Virus record (IMG/VR): IMGVR_UViG_3300030393_000017
Span: 1-33,646 of that record
Reading direction: 5' to 3' (one strand)
From: a virus
DNA: 33,646 bases
The number at the start of each line of letters is the position of its first letter. The first letter of the stretch is position 1. The notes under the pieces are model-generated. The model had not been told where the DNA came from, ran no database searches, and was given only the letters and a program-made list of their open reading frames with translations. Below, piece after piece: positions 7,283-16,592 of the stretch. The translations under genes and the position numbers were made by a program.

Positions 7283-8563
7283 ATGAATCAATCACTATTT
7301 GTAGCCTTTGCTGCATACTTTATAGCAATCGCTAAATCCATTGATGAAAAAATCAATGGAGGGAAAATCGAATTAACATACCTCTACAAGGCTATGTTGT
7401 CTGAAGAACTAAGTGTTGACCTAAAATGGCAAACTTTACAAGTGAACTCGAATATTGTTTCAGCAGATATTGTTGCTTTAGATTCGAGCCTTCCTTTGAA
7501 AAAGAGAGACTCATTTGGATCAGCTTCTGGAGATATTCCAAAAATGGGTATGAAACTTCAGTTAACTGAAAAACAAATGTCTGATCTCGATGTTCTAAAA
7601 GCTAGAAATGTCGAAACTTCTGTATTAGTTGATAAAATATTCAACGATCAGGTTAAATGTATAATGGGTATCCATGAAAACCTTGAAAGAATGTTCTTGC
7701 AAGGTATTTCTACAGGAGTTGCTCTTGCAGAAGATGAGAATAATATAGGAACAGGTATTCGTGTTAATTATGGTTATGAAGACTCTAATAAATATGGAGC
7801 CATTAAGCCATGGACAGACTCTGAGAACGCTACTCCAATGGACGACATCAAGAGAATTATAAAAGCTGCTAAAGCAAAAGGAGATGTTATTAAATACTTG
7901 ATGATGTCAGATACAGCTCATGATAGATTAGCTCAATGTAAGCAAACTAGAGAGCAATATGCATTTAGTCAAAACTTCGTAGGAGATAAAATACCAACTC
8001 CAGACATGGAGCAAGTAAATTCTCTAATGCAGAGAAAATTTGGGCTAAAAATTATAGTTGTAGACAGAACAGTGACTACAGAACGTGATGGTAAAAGAAC
8101 TGTACACACTCCGTTTGAAGAAAACAATGTAGTTTTCCTAACCAGTAATAAAGTAGGGAAGCTACAATACGGTATACTAGCTGAAGAGACAAGAAAATCT
8201 AAGCAATGTACTTATGCTAAATCAGGAAGTTTCACTCTGTTGAAAAAATGGAGTACAGAAGAACCGTTTGCTGAATTTACTTCTTCTCAAGCTCTTGTTG
8301 TCCCTGTAATAAATAACCCAAGCTCGGTCTATCTATTAGATTCAGAAGAAGCTGCAACTGACGAGCAAACTGAGGGGGATGATAACTTTGATTACAAAGG
8401 GACAGCTTATACGCGTACTTCTGTGATATCAGCTATTAATGAAGCTACTGGTAAAGAGACTGCCACAGCTACCAATAAAGATGAAACTTTACTAAAACGT
8501 ATCAATGAACTTAGTGAAGAACAAATCTTAGTATTTGATGCTAACATCGTAGAATCAGCATAA
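7283..8563 (+). CDS. Major capsid protein (HK97 fold, gpE-like)
   Basis: The 426-residue product lies at the capsid position behind the decoration gene. Its N-terminal and central regions (residues about 30-340, including LVDKIFNDQVKCIMGIHENLERMFLQG and, later, RKFGLKIIVVDRTVTTERDG) fit the E-type major capsid proteins of siphoviruses. The segments PWTDSENATPMDDIKR, YLMMSDTAHDRL and NNVVFLTSNKVGKLQYG correspond to strand and spine elements of that fold. A C-terminal extension of about 80 residues, starting with an acidic stretch (about 350-370), goes beyond the usual end and may be surface exposed. Intact and co-directional with its neighbours. Confidence 0.8.
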   Translation: MNQSLFVAFAAYFIAIAKSIDEKINGGKIELTYLYKAMLSEELSVDLKWQTLQVNSNIVSADIVALDSSLPLKKRDSFGSASGDIPKMGMKLQLTEKQMSDLDVLKARNVETSVLVDKIFNDQVKCIMGIHENLERMFLQGISTGVALAEDENNIGTGIRVNYGYEDSNKYGAIKPWTDSENATPMDDIKRIIKAAKAKGDVIKYLMMSDTAHDRLAQCKQTREQYAFSQNFVGDKIPTPDMEQVNSLMQRKFGLKIIVVDRTVTTERDGKRTVHTPFEENNVVFLTSNKVGKLQYGILAEETRKSKQCTYAKSGSFTLLKKWSTEEPFAEFTSSQALVVPVINNPSSVYLLDSEEAATDEQTEGDDNFDYKGTAYTRTSVISAINEATGKETATATNKDETLLKRINELSEEQILVFDANIVESA

Positions 8564-8564
8564 T

Positions 8565-9143
8565 ATGTATAGTCAAGAAGCAATAGATGTTTTAGTGAAT
8601 CGTATAGGTTGGTCTGATTTATCATCAGACCTTTCTATCGATTTAAGCGTTGAAAACAAAACGGCAGAATCAGGAAAAACATTCGACTGGTATCACTCAC
8701 TTGCCCAGATAGGTAATATTTATTCGGCTGTTCCAAAGGTTAACATGGATAGTGAAGATTTTAATGAATTGTTGCTAGACCTAAAGAAGAAAGCCGTTTC
8801 ATCCACTTTAACATCTATTCTTGACAAACATTATCGCTATGATTTTAATAAAGACTACTCAAATGAAATAATCGATAAAGCTTCTCTTTTTGATGATGTT
8901 ATAGGTTATACAGTAGCTATCAAAGTAATTGAGTTATTAATATCTACTAATAGGAAGAATGCAGAAGAACGTAATGCTTCTATGAGTTATCAAACTCTAA
9001 AGGTAGAGCTTAACGGAGCTAAGAATGAAGGAGGACATTATATAGCCAAAGGGATATACTTTGAGCTAAGTCAAAGTATTAAGAAAGCACAGAGATCGCT
9101 ATTCCCTTTTGAGGTTATAGTGAGAAACGGAAACTGCCAATGA
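8565..9143 (+). CDS. Head-tail connector-region protein
   Basis: The 192-residue protein is mixed helical with no membrane or signal segments. It starts one base after the capsid stop and overlaps the next gene by 4 bp (ATGA), so it belongs to the head-neck operon. The region between capsid and major tail genes normally encodes adaptor, stopper and tail-terminator proteins. The FDWYHSLAQIGNIYSAVP segment and the helical middle (about 65-130) are compatible with an adaptor, but I do not recognise a specific family. Confidence 0.55.
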   Translation: MYSQEAIDVLVNRIGWSDLSSDLSIDLSVENKTAESGKTFDWYHSLAQIGNIYSAVPKVNMDSEDFNELLLDLKKKAVSSTLTSILDKHYRYDFNKDYSNEIIDKASLFDDVIGYTVAIKVIELLISTNRKNAEERNASMSYQTLKVELNGAKNEGGHYIAKGIYFELSQSIKKAQRSLFPFEVIVRNGNCQ

Positions 9144-9664
9144 TATATAAAGCCCCTACCCTTGCTGGAATTGATACAGCTATTAATAAGCTACAATTAG
9201 CTATTGATAAAAAGATCTCTTGGAAGGATGTCGATATTTTCGGAAGGGTATATAGAAACTCTTCTAAGAATGGGAAAATAGCTCCAGAAGCTTACATAAA
9301 TGGAGAGTATAAAGACGTACTGACCAACGATAAAAAAACAGCTAGTATCTTCTTTATTGATTCGGAGAAAGAAGATACCAAAGAAGGTATCAGGTTTGTA
9401 AACAGTACTAAAATAGTATTCATGGTGGACCTAAAAAAAGCTTATCCTGATTATACGCATAGGTGCGATATGGAAGCTAGATTGGAAGCTATTGAACTTA
9501 TAAAAGGAGTTTCTCGATTTGAGATTACGGGCATCGAGAAAGGTATCGAAGAAGTTTTTAAGGGGTTTGATGTTGAAAATATAAAACTTAACGACTTAAA
9601 CCCTTTTCATGTATTTGCGATTGTAGGAGACTTAACCTATAACGCATCTTCTTGTTTTAACTAA
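9140..9664 (+). CDS. Neck or tail-terminator-like protein
   Basis: The 174-residue product has an N-terminal helix (GIDTAINKLQLAIDKK), a beta-rich centre (ASIFFIDSEKED, TKIVFMVDLKKAYPDY), helices around residues 112-125 (CDMEARLEAIELIKG), and a C-terminal strand. This alternation resembles tail-terminator proteins that cap the tail tube, and it lies right before the major tail gene, where those are encoded. Start overlaps the preceding gene by 4 bp. The assignment depends on synteny and is tentative. Confidence 0.5.
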   Translation: MIYKAPTLAGIDTAINKLQLAIDKKISWKDVDIFGRVYRNSSKNGKIAPEAYINGEYKDVLTNDKKTASIFFIDSEKEDTKEGIRFVNSTKIVFMVDLKKAYPDYTHRCDMEARLEAIELIKGVSRFEITGIEKGIEEVFKGFDVENIKLNDLNPFHVFAIVGDLTYNASSCFN

Positions 9665-9680
9665 TTAAATTTTTATAAAA

Positions 9681-10556
9681 ATGAGCACATACGTAGAAAT
9701 TTGTGGAGGTGAACAAAAAACACCTCAAAACACAGGGTATAAAAAACAATGTATCGAATCGAAATTACAAATTCCTGTAATTTCGAACGGTTACAAATTT
9801 GAAAATGTAGGGGACTTTAAAGACCCTCAAAAATGGAAAGAAGCAATAGCAGCTAAACATTTAGTGCCTCTATTCGCTGTTTACGAACTTGCAGATGCAT
9901 CAACTGAAGATACCAAATTCGAAAGTGGAAACTTCTCTAAGATCACCGCTAAAGGGGTTGAGAAAATAACTTTTGAATGCTATCTGAGCGTATGCGCTTA
10001 TGCTGCATTGAAGTCTTATGAGAATTCAGGGGATTATAGTGAATTATTCGAATTTAACGAAGATGGTGATTACTCAGGTATATTCGATTCTGATAACACT
10101 AAAGTGAGAGGGCGAAGAATTAAGTCTCTTACTGTTACTAGAATAAGAGCAACGAAGGACAAGGTACCGTATGTTAAAGGAGAAATTACTTTTGCAGACA
10201 AAGACGATGTTCTTGATGCTGTAATAGTAAAATCAGAGCTTTCAGATACTGACTTGGATGGGATATTTGATGTACAACTAACACAAGTTTCAGCTTCATC
10301 AACAAGTATTCGATTTAAAGCGAGTTCAGGTTGTGCAGGAGGTTCATTAGTCACCTCTTTGACACAAGCCGACCTTGTAGTGAAAGATACTTCAGGCACA
10401 GTTCAGGGAGTATCACTTATCGCTGCTGATAGTGATGGAGTTTTTGAATTAACAGGTACTGGTTTTGCTTCTGATTTCACTGTCTCTATTAATGGAGTCG
10501 TAACTCAAGCTGCAATCATGTACGAATCACCAGAGGTTCTAAAAATCACTATATAA
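9681..10556 (+). CDS. Major tail tube protein with C-terminal Ig-like domain
   Basis: The 291-residue protein is placed where the major tail protein is expected, before the assembly genes and tape measure. Residues about 1-190 are beta-rich and would form the tail tube ring. Residues about 195-291 (QLTQVSASSTSIRFKASS onward, with LVVKDTSGTVQGVSL and FTVSINGVVTQAAI) look like an added Ig-like domain of the type that decorates siphovirus tail tubes and may bind host surface polysaccharide. The stop overlaps the next start by one base (TAATG). Confidence 0.7.
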   Translation: MSTYVEICGGEQKTPQNTGYKKQCIESKLQIPVISNGYKFENVGDFKDPQKWKEAIAAKHLVPLFAVYELADASTEDTKFESGNFSKITAKGVEKITFECYLSVCAYAALKSYENSGDYSELFEFNEDGDYSGIFDSDNTKVRGRRIKSLTVTRIRATKDKVPYVKGEITFADKDDVLDAVIVKSELSDTDLDGIFDVQLTQVSASSTSIRFKASSGCAGGSLVTSLTQADLVVKDTSGTVQGVSLIAADSDGVFELTGTGFASDFTVSINGVVTQAAIMYESPEVLKITI

Positions 10557-10771
10557 TGAGTAGTTATAAAGGTATAGAATTCGCAAAGGGCTATAACAAG
10601 CCCTTTGCAGAATTCAAAAAGGAGTTTGAAGGAACACATATTTTTAAAAATATGCATCCCGACATAAGAGAAAAAGAACTTAAAATAGCTCATAAAACAG
10701 CGGTCAATGGCAACTCTTCAAGAACAGTTAAAAAAAGCAAGGAAGGTAAACCCGAAGAACCTGAAGAATGA
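10556..10771 (+). CDS. Small tail-operon protein
   Basis: The 71-residue product is highly charged and helical (residues 14-25 PFAEFKKEFEGT, 32-48 NMHPDIREKELKIAHK) with a Lys/Glu/Pro tail. It starts overlapping the stop of the major tail gene and ends 64 bp inside the next gene. Overlaps on both sides make it likely to be a genuine translationally coupled gene. The family is not recognised; a tail assembly accessory is the most economical idea. Confidence 0.55.
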   Translation: MSSYKGIEFAKGYNKPFAEFKKEFEGTHIFKNMHPDIREKELKIAHKTAVNGNSSRTVKKSKEGKPEEPEE

Positions 10772-11156
10772 CCTGTTCAGGTTCATTAGAAGTATTGAAT
10801 CTGAGTTATTAGAAAAGAATAAATCCCAGATTAAGGACGATAGTAAAGATATCTTCGGTAACCCAATTGGTTTCTATTCTTCTGCTACAGAAATAATCAC
10901 TAATGGTAAAAAGGCTAAAGGGCAACCTTTTGATGGTTTTGATACTGGAGATTTTCTGAAAGGATTTTACATGCAGGAGGTATCTGGGGTCATTCGTTTT
11001 GGATCTAAAGACGAAAAGACACAAACTATTCTAAAAAGCGATAATTGGCTTTCTGATGAGCTATTTGGACTATCAGATGAGAATTTGAAGGGAGTGATCG
11101 AAAAAAGATTACTCCCTTTTTTTATTAAGAACGCTAGAGATAAACTAGATATATGA
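10707..11156 (+). CDS. Tail completion-like protein
   Basis: The 149-residue product has an N-terminal helix (LRKA-type repeats of Lys/Leu, about 5-40), then GFYSSATEIITNGKKAKGQPFDGFDTGDFLKGF. That region resembles minor tail or tail completion proteins, in which a helical head is followed by a Gly/Asp-rich loop describing the target site (FDTGDFLKGF) and a C-terminal helix pair. It overlaps the small gene before it and shares an ATGA overlap with the next one. Function by position; intact. Confidence 0.5.
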   Translation: MATLQEQLKKARKVNPKNLKNDLFRFIRSIESELLEKNKSQIKDDSKDIFGNPIGFYSSATEIITNGKKAKGQPFDGFDTGDFLKGFYMQEVSGVIRFGSKDEKTQTILKSDNWLSDELFGLSDENLKGVIEKRLLPFFIKNARDKLDI

Positions 11157-11761
11157 TACTCGATTCATTAGAGAGAATACCGTACAAGCTGTTTCTGAGG
11201 GTTTGCGAAACTTCGGAGTATTACCTTTTAGATACTTCTAAAAAAAGCCGTGAAGAGGCTACAGATGAAGAACTAAAGGCGCTTTCAAGTATATGGGATA
11301 AAATGTATGCTGAACATGACTCTAAACAGTCTAATGAGCAAAAAAAAGTATTTCAGATTTCTAAAAATATCGATCAGTTATTAACGACTAACAAGACCAT
11401 TCTTTTCGCTTGTTTTAGTTTAAGGTTTGAAATGAATACTGAAATGGTTGATATAATTAGGTCCTACAATCATAAGCTATCGACTGATGATACTGAATCA
11501 TATTTCAATGATTTAGATAGAATAGAGAGAGAAGCAAACGCTTATACTATTAAGGCAGAGCGATACAAGTCTATGTTGCCTGAAGAACAACATAGCAGTA
11601 AAGAGAAATATACCATTGACGATATAATGGCTTCGTATTCGGCAATATTAGGAGTCAATATTGGTGATTTCAACACCATTACTTACACAGCTTATAAAGG
11701 CTATGAAAAACAAGTTAATGCAAAAATAAACTCATTAAAGAATAGTAACTATGGCAAATAA
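11153..11761 (+). CDS. Putative tail assembly chaperone
   Basis: The 202-residue protein is soluble, helical and acidic (residues about 30-50 and 95-140 are charged helices), and lies immediately upstream of the tape measure, overlapping its start by 11 bp. In siphoviruses this slot holds the chaperones that coat the tape measure during tail assembly, often as a pair made by ribosomal frameshifting. I see no second overlapping product or clear slippery site here, so a single-gene version is assumed. Sequence alone does not identify the family. Confidence 0.5.
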   Translation: MILDSLERIPYKLFLRVCETSEYYLLDTSKKSREEATDEELKALSSIWDKMYAEHDSKQSNEQKKVFQISKNIDQLLTTNKTILFACFSLRFEMNTEMVDIIRSYNHKLSTDDTESYFNDLDRIEREANAYTIKAERYKSMLPEEQHSSKEKYTIDDIMASYSAILGVNIGDFNTITYTAYKGYEKQVNAKINSLKNSNYGK

Positions 11762-14700
11762 AGGCGGAGTAATAACCAGGAAAGATATTATAGAGGATGA
11801 TGCTTTAAGATTCGGGGAAGTGTATGCAAAAAACCTTGAGAAAGCTATTAGTTCTAATGAAGTACTGGTTGCATCAGTAAAAGAGTTAAACAAGCAAGCC
11901 AAAGCCTTCAAAGTGGCAAATGGTCATAAAGAATACATTACAATAAAACAAGCAACAACATTAGCTACACAAAAAGCTATCGATGCTATAAAAATAGAAG
12001 AGGCTGCTGAATTATCAGCCGACAAAATAAAGAGATCACATATTGCTACCATAAATGCTGAAAAAAGAGCTAAACAGCAGGTGATAAAGTTATCTCTTGA
12101 AGAAAAAGTAATAAATCAGCAAGCTACAACTGAGGCTAAAAGGCAGATTATCGCTAACGGGGCGTTAGCTAATGCTTATAAAGAATTATCGGCTAAAGTT
12201 GCTATTGCAGGCGATAAAGTAAAAAACATTATCGCTACAGGTAGAAAAGCTGGTGAAACTCAAGCGCAGTATAATAAAAGACTAAAACAGGCGCAAGCAC
12301 ACTTTGACAAGCTATCCATTAGGGTCAGAGCAGCTGATGCAGCAGTTGGTCAATTCAACAGGAATGTGGGTAACTACCCTAAACAGGCTACTGCTGCCCT
12401 TAAAAACTTGATATCGGCATTTGGTGTAACCACAGGTATTTATCTGTTCGCACAGGTGATGAAAGATGCTTTCAATGTCGCAAGAGACTTTGAGAAACAA
12501 AATGCTACTCTTTCTGCTGTTCTTCAGGTAGAGAAAGAAAATATGAAAGCTCTTACTGATGAAGCAAAAAAGCTCGGTGCTCGTACTGTAAAATCAGCAG
12601 GAGAAGTAACACAACTTCAAATTGCTTATGCAAGGTTAGGTTTTTCACAACAGGAGATCATTGACCTTACTGAATCTACTATATCGGGATCTATTGCCAT
12701 GAATTCTGAATTAGCTCAGACAGCCGATTTAGTAGGTGCTGTTGTAAATACTTTTGATGATTTTAGTTCTACCGATGCTCCAGAGATTATAGATGTAATG
12801 AGTTTGGCTACTGCTAAGTCTGCATTAAACTTTCAAAAGCTAGAAACGGGTATTCCTATTGTGGCAGGTGCTGCAAATGCAGCTGGTGTTCCTTTCACAA
12901 AATTAGTCGCGTTATTAGGTAAGCTTGCCGACTCAGGTATTGACACTTCTTCTAGTGCAACAGCACTTAGAAATATATTTATTGAAAGTGCAGCACAAGG
13001 ACTAGATTATGGTCAGATATTACAGAAAATAAAAGATAGTCAAGATAAATTAACTGCTGCGAACGATGAGTTTGGGAAAAGAGCAGCTGTATCTTCGGCA
13101 GTACTGGCTGAAAACATTGACAAAACAAATGAACTAGACGAAGCATTACGAAATGCTGCTGGTACAGCTCAAAACATGGCTGATAAAGAATTAGCCACTC
13201 TTGATGGTGCTGTTAAGTTGTTGTCTTCCGCTTGGGATGGGTTAATAATAGACACAACAGATGCTAATTCAGTTAATTCTAAATTAGCTGTTGGACTTAC
13301 GTTCTTAGCTGAAAATTTGAAAACAATATTTAATGTTCTTGGATACCTTACAGCTGCGTGGGTAGCTTATAAGACCTCTTTAGTTTTAGCCAATGTACAA
13401 ACAAAGTTAATTGCGTTAGCAACAACACAATCAACTGCTGCGCAAGCAGGGAATGCTACTGCAACAAACTTATCTACAATAGCATGGAAGAAGTTTAACA
13501 CCGCATTAAAAGCCAATGCACTAATGTTGTCTGTCACAGCTCTAATCGCTATTGTTTATTACTTCAATAAACTTCATAAGTCTTTAGAAGAACTTACGGA
13601 TGAAGCAAAGAGTAGTACTGAAGCATTCTTACAAAACAAGGAGCAGACTCAAAAAAACATATCATCTATTTCTACTCTAGCAGATAGATATGATGTGTTA
13701 AAATCTAAGACTGAATTAACAAAAGAAGAGCAAAAAGAACTTAATAAAATCACTAAAGAACTAGGTAAGACAGTACCTGAAGCTACTGAAAAAGTAAATG
13801 GTTATGGAGATGCTTTAGAAATAAATACTGAAAAGATAAGAGCATATAATAAGGAGCAAAAAGAACATCTAGCATTAGGAAAAAGTATTGAACTAAAGAT
13901 CCAAAACGATTTATTAAAACAGCAGCGTGAAAGACTTGAAGATATTAACCAGGCTAACATTGAGGCATCTAAAATATATGATCCGAAGTTTCAGGGCTTT
14001 GTTTTGGAAGGAGCTGGTTCTCATGCCAAAACCATTAAGACACTAAATGGAGAGCTTCAAATAAGGAATGGAATATATGGTAAATATAGAGATCTAACAG
14101 ATGAGGAGCTACATCAATATCAAGAGATAAAGATGAAAGCTGAGGAAGAAATTCAAAATACTAATAAAAGAGTTGAACAGATAAAAGAAGTCATTGACTT
14201 AACTAAAGAGAGTACTTCTGTAAATGAAGATGCTGAAGGTAATAGCCAAAAGGCCGTAGAAAGAACAATTGCTATTATTGATGAAGAAATAAAAATTCAA
14301 AAAGAAAAAATAGCTACACTTTCAGATAAAACAGGTAAAAAAGGGGATGCAATTAAAGCAGAAATAGCTTCTCTTGAAGCCGAAAGAGAGCTAATTTACA
14401 GAACTCAAAAAGCCGAAAAGAAGAGATTTGATAATGGTATAAAAGGCTATAAAGAAGTTAGAGAAGCTATTTACCAGCTCTCTCAATTTCGCTATGACAA
14501 TGAGATAAAAATTAACGAGGAAATAATTAAAAGTGATTCAAGGGTTACAGAGGAAAAACTGAAAGCTCAAAATCGTATTTCAGAATTAAGAGAAGCTAAA
14601 AACGAGGAAACATTAAGGTATGAATTAGAGAAAAATGCACTGGAAAAAGAAGGTGTAGATAAACTTTCTAAATCAAAACTTGAAGCTTACAAAAAAGATG

Positions 14701-16061
14701 TTGAAAACAGGATTGAATCCCTTGTAAGTGGTAAAATTAAAGCAGAAAACATATCGAATGAAGAATTATTAATCATCGAAAAATACTATGCTCAAAAAAG
14801 AGAATTACAGGAAAAAGACAAGGAGAGAACGCAAGAAATTATCGACTCAGAAGTTGAGGCTATTAGAAAAAGGATTGATGCTGAATTACAGTTAAGAGAA
14901 AATAACCTCAACCAGGATATTGTCAAAGAGAATGATGTTTACAATGAAGAATTGAATTCAGCTCAAGGAAACTTCTCTTTAATAGAAAAAGCTAGAGAGG
15001 ATCACGAAAAACGATTGTTTGACATCAAGAAGAAATATGCTTTAGAGGGACTCAACTTGCAAATAGACGAGCTGCAAACAATGTTAGACAAAAATGATTC
15101 ACTAGATAAGTCTGAACAAATATCATCGGATAAAAGAGCTCAAATCGTTGCTGACTTAGAACGTTTCAAACGAGAGGCTTCTGATTTAAAAACAGAAAGC
15201 TATGTGTCTAATCTTCTAAGTAAGGAAGAGAAAGAAAAGTTGTTTGCAGCAAAAATAAAAGAACTTACAAGTGAAATGACAGGCGCTCTTACCGATTTTA
15301 CAAATACTATTTTCGATGGTAGAGCTGAAAGAATAGATGAAGATATTGCAAGGAGTGACGAACATTACGCTCATCAAATTGAACTTGCGGGGAATGATCA
15401 AGAACAAAAAGATTTATACGCTGAAGAAGCAGAGAAAAAAAGGAAAGAGCTTGAGGCTAAAAAAAGGAAAGAACAACAAAAGCAAGCTGTATTCAACAAA
15501 GCAATGCAGGCTACTCAAGTAGGTATTTCTACAATCGGAGCAGTTATGTCGGCTTTACGTGATGTGCCTAAATTTGATTTTGGTATTAGTGCAGCAGCTC
15601 TAGCAGCTACTTACGCAGGTATCGGGGCGGTTCAATTAGCTGCGGTGTTGGCTAAACCAATACCAAAATATAAGGATGGTAGAAAAGGTGGTAAAGAAGA
15701 AATAGCTTTTGTTGGAGATGGTGGAGTTAATGAGGTTATTGAAAGAGCGTCTGGAGCTGTAGAAATAACACCTGCTCAAGACACTTTAGTGAAGCTTAAT
15801 GCTGGAGATAAAGTCCACAGCTCCATAGAGGAATACAATAAATTACAAAGGGCTGCTATGGCAACTTCTTTAAATCTACAAGGTAAAAATGTAACAGATT
15901 ATCAAGCTCAGAGGGAATTTGACGATTTATATGGCAAAGAGCTGCTTGAAGAGCTGAAAGAGAATACAAGAGCTGTGAAACGTAACCGAACTGTGGTTAA
16001 CTATTCTAAAATAGATCTAGAACATGAGTTTTGGAAAATGGGGAATAAGAATTGGGAGTAG
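11751..16061 (+). CDS. Phage tail tape measure protein
   Basis: The 1436-residue protein sets tail length and is ejected ahead of DNA. It is mostly long helices and coiled coils. Residues about 245-470 (KQNATLSAVLQVEKENMKALTDEAKKL, QLQIAYARLGFSQQEI, PIVAGAANAAGVPFTKLVALLGKLADSGIDTSSSATALRNIF) match the core of the TP901-type tape measure family. Hydrophobic stretches at about 222-240, 526-545 and 590-605 are typical channel-forming segments. Residues about 720-1290 are charged coiled coil, and a Gly/Ala-rich segment lies near 1265-1305. At roughly 1.5 angstroms per residue the tail would be about 200 nm long. It is the last gene of the head-tail operon. Confidence 0.93.
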   Translation: MANKGGVITRKDIIEDDALRFGEVYAKNLEKAISSNEVLVASVKELNKQAKAFKVANGHKEYITIKQATTLATQKAIDAIKIEEAAELSADKIKRSHIATINAEKRAKQQVIKLSLEEKVINQQATTEAKRQIIANGALANAYKELSAKVAIAGDKVKNIIATGRKAGETQAQYNKRLKQAQAHFDKLSIRVRAADAAVGQFNRNVGNYPKQATAALKNLISAFGVTTGIYLFAQVMKDAFNVARDFEKQNATLSAVLQVEKENMKALTDEAKKLGARTVKSAGEVTQLQIAYARLGFSQQEIIDLTESTISGSIAMNSELAQTADLVGAVVNTFDDFSSTDAPEIIDVMSLATAKSALNFQKLETGIPIVAGAANAAGVPFTKLVALLGKLADSGIDTSSSATALRNIFIESAAQGLDYGQILQKIKDSQDKLTAANDEFGKRAAVSSAVLAENIDKTNELDEALRNAAGTAQNMADKELATLDGAVKLLSSAWDGLIIDTTDANSVNSKLAVGLTFLAENLKTIFNVLGYLTAAWVAYKTSLVLANVQTKLIALATTQSTAAQAGNATATNLSTIAWKKFNTALKANALMLSVTALIAIVYYFNKLHKSLEELTDEAKSSTEAFLQNKEQTQKNISSISTLADRYDVLKSKTELTKEEQKELNKITKELGKTVPEATEKVNGYGDALEINTEKIRAYNKEQKEHLALGKSIELKIQNDLLKQQRERLEDINQANIEASKIYDPKFQGFVLEGAGSHAKTIKTLNGELQIRNGIYGKYRDLTDEELHQYQEIKMKAEEEIQNTNKRVEQIKEVIDLTKESTSVNEDAEGNSQKAVERTIAIIDEEIKIQKEKIATLSDKTGKKGDAIKAEIASLEAERELIYRTQKAEKKRFDNGIKGYKEVREAIYQLSQFRYDNEIKINEEIIKSDSRVTEEKLKAQNRISELREAKNEETLRYELEKNALEKEGVDKLSKSKLEAYKKDVENRIESLVSGKIKAENISNEELLIIEKYYAQKRELQEKDKERTQEIIDSEVEAIRKRIDAELQLRENNLNQDIVKENDVYNEELNSAQGNFSLIEKAREDHEKRLFDIKKKYALEGLNLQIDELQTMLDKNDSLDKSEQISSDKRAQIVADLERFKREASDLKTESYVSNLLSKEEKEKLFAAKIKELTSEMTGALTDFTNTIFDGRAERIDEDIARSDEHYAHQIELAGNDQEQKDLYAEEAEKKRKELEAKKRKEQQKQAVFNKAMQATQVGISTIGAVMSALRDVPKFDFGISAAALAATYAGIGAVQLAAVLAKPIPKYKDGRKGGKEEIAFVGDGGVNEVIERASGAVEITPAQDTLVKLNAGDKVHSSIEEYNKLQRAAMATSLNLQGKNVTDYQAQREFDDLYGKELLEELKENTRAVKRNRTVVNYSKIDLEHEFWKMGNKNWE

Positions 16062-16095
16062 TTTATAAAACATTTTACTGTTAGTTTGTTTTATT

Positions 16096-16117
16096 AACCC
16101 TGCCAGTTGGCAGGGTT
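16096..16117. terminator. GC-rich hairpin between the tape measure and a convergent gene
   Basis: Arms AACCCTGCCA and TGGCAGGGTT form a perfect 10-bp stem around GT. It lies 35 bp after the tape measure stop and 5 bp before the end of the convergent minus-strand gene. The trailing T-run is short on both strands, so termination may be moderate, but the position suits a shared bidirectional terminator. Confidence 0.6.
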
Positions 16118-16121
16118 TGCT

Positions 16122-16592
16122 TCATTCAATAGGTAACATGTTGACTTTCCATTTTAAAAAATTTCCTTTATCATCTTTGACTATTATATATTTTATTTTT
16201 GAAGCTAAGTATATTTTTTTATTCGTTCTCAATTCTTCGACAGTAATAAAATCAAGATTATTGATAGTACTAATTTTTTCAGGCTTATCTACAGAAAGAT
16301 AATTAATCGAACTTGTAGGAGAAGAAACGAACGATGTGTCAGGTGCCTTTTTAAAGATATTTGTTTTTTCGTTATTTTTCTTTACAATTTTCCTCTGCTG
16401 TTTTTCAGAGTTATAACTTTCTCTATAGATTGCAAAAGAAGTTCTCATATAATCTTTAGAAGATTTGACAGATATATAATCTTTATTTAAATCTTCTAAA
16501 TAAAGAATGTTAGTTTCAGTTTGAGTAGAAAACATACTAACTGCGAGTATCAAAATAGAATATATACTGATAAGAGAATTATTTATTGACAT
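16122..16592 (-). CDS. Secreted protein, partner of the surface lipoprotein
   Basis: The 156-residue product begins with a hydrophobic segment (LISIYSILILAVSMFS, about residues 7-22) that reads as a signal peptide or membrane anchor. The rest is hydrophilic: a basic central part (KQQRKIVKKNNEKTN), a Ser-rich linker, and a C-terminal beta-like region (NKKIYLASKIKYIIVKDDKGNFLKWKV). Its start overlaps the end of the lipoprotein gene by 10 bp, so the two are one minus-strand unit set between plus-strand tail genes. No family recognised. The pair is probably expressed from the lysogen rather than with the virion genes. Confidence 0.6.
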   Translation of the reverse strand: MSINNSLISIYSILILAVSMFSTQTETNILYLEDLNKDYISVKSSKDYMRTSFAIYRESYNSEKQQRKIVKKNNEKTNIFKKAPDTSFVSSPTSSINYLSVDKPEKISTINNLDFITVEELRTNKKIYLASKIKYIIVKDDKGNFLKWKVNMLPIE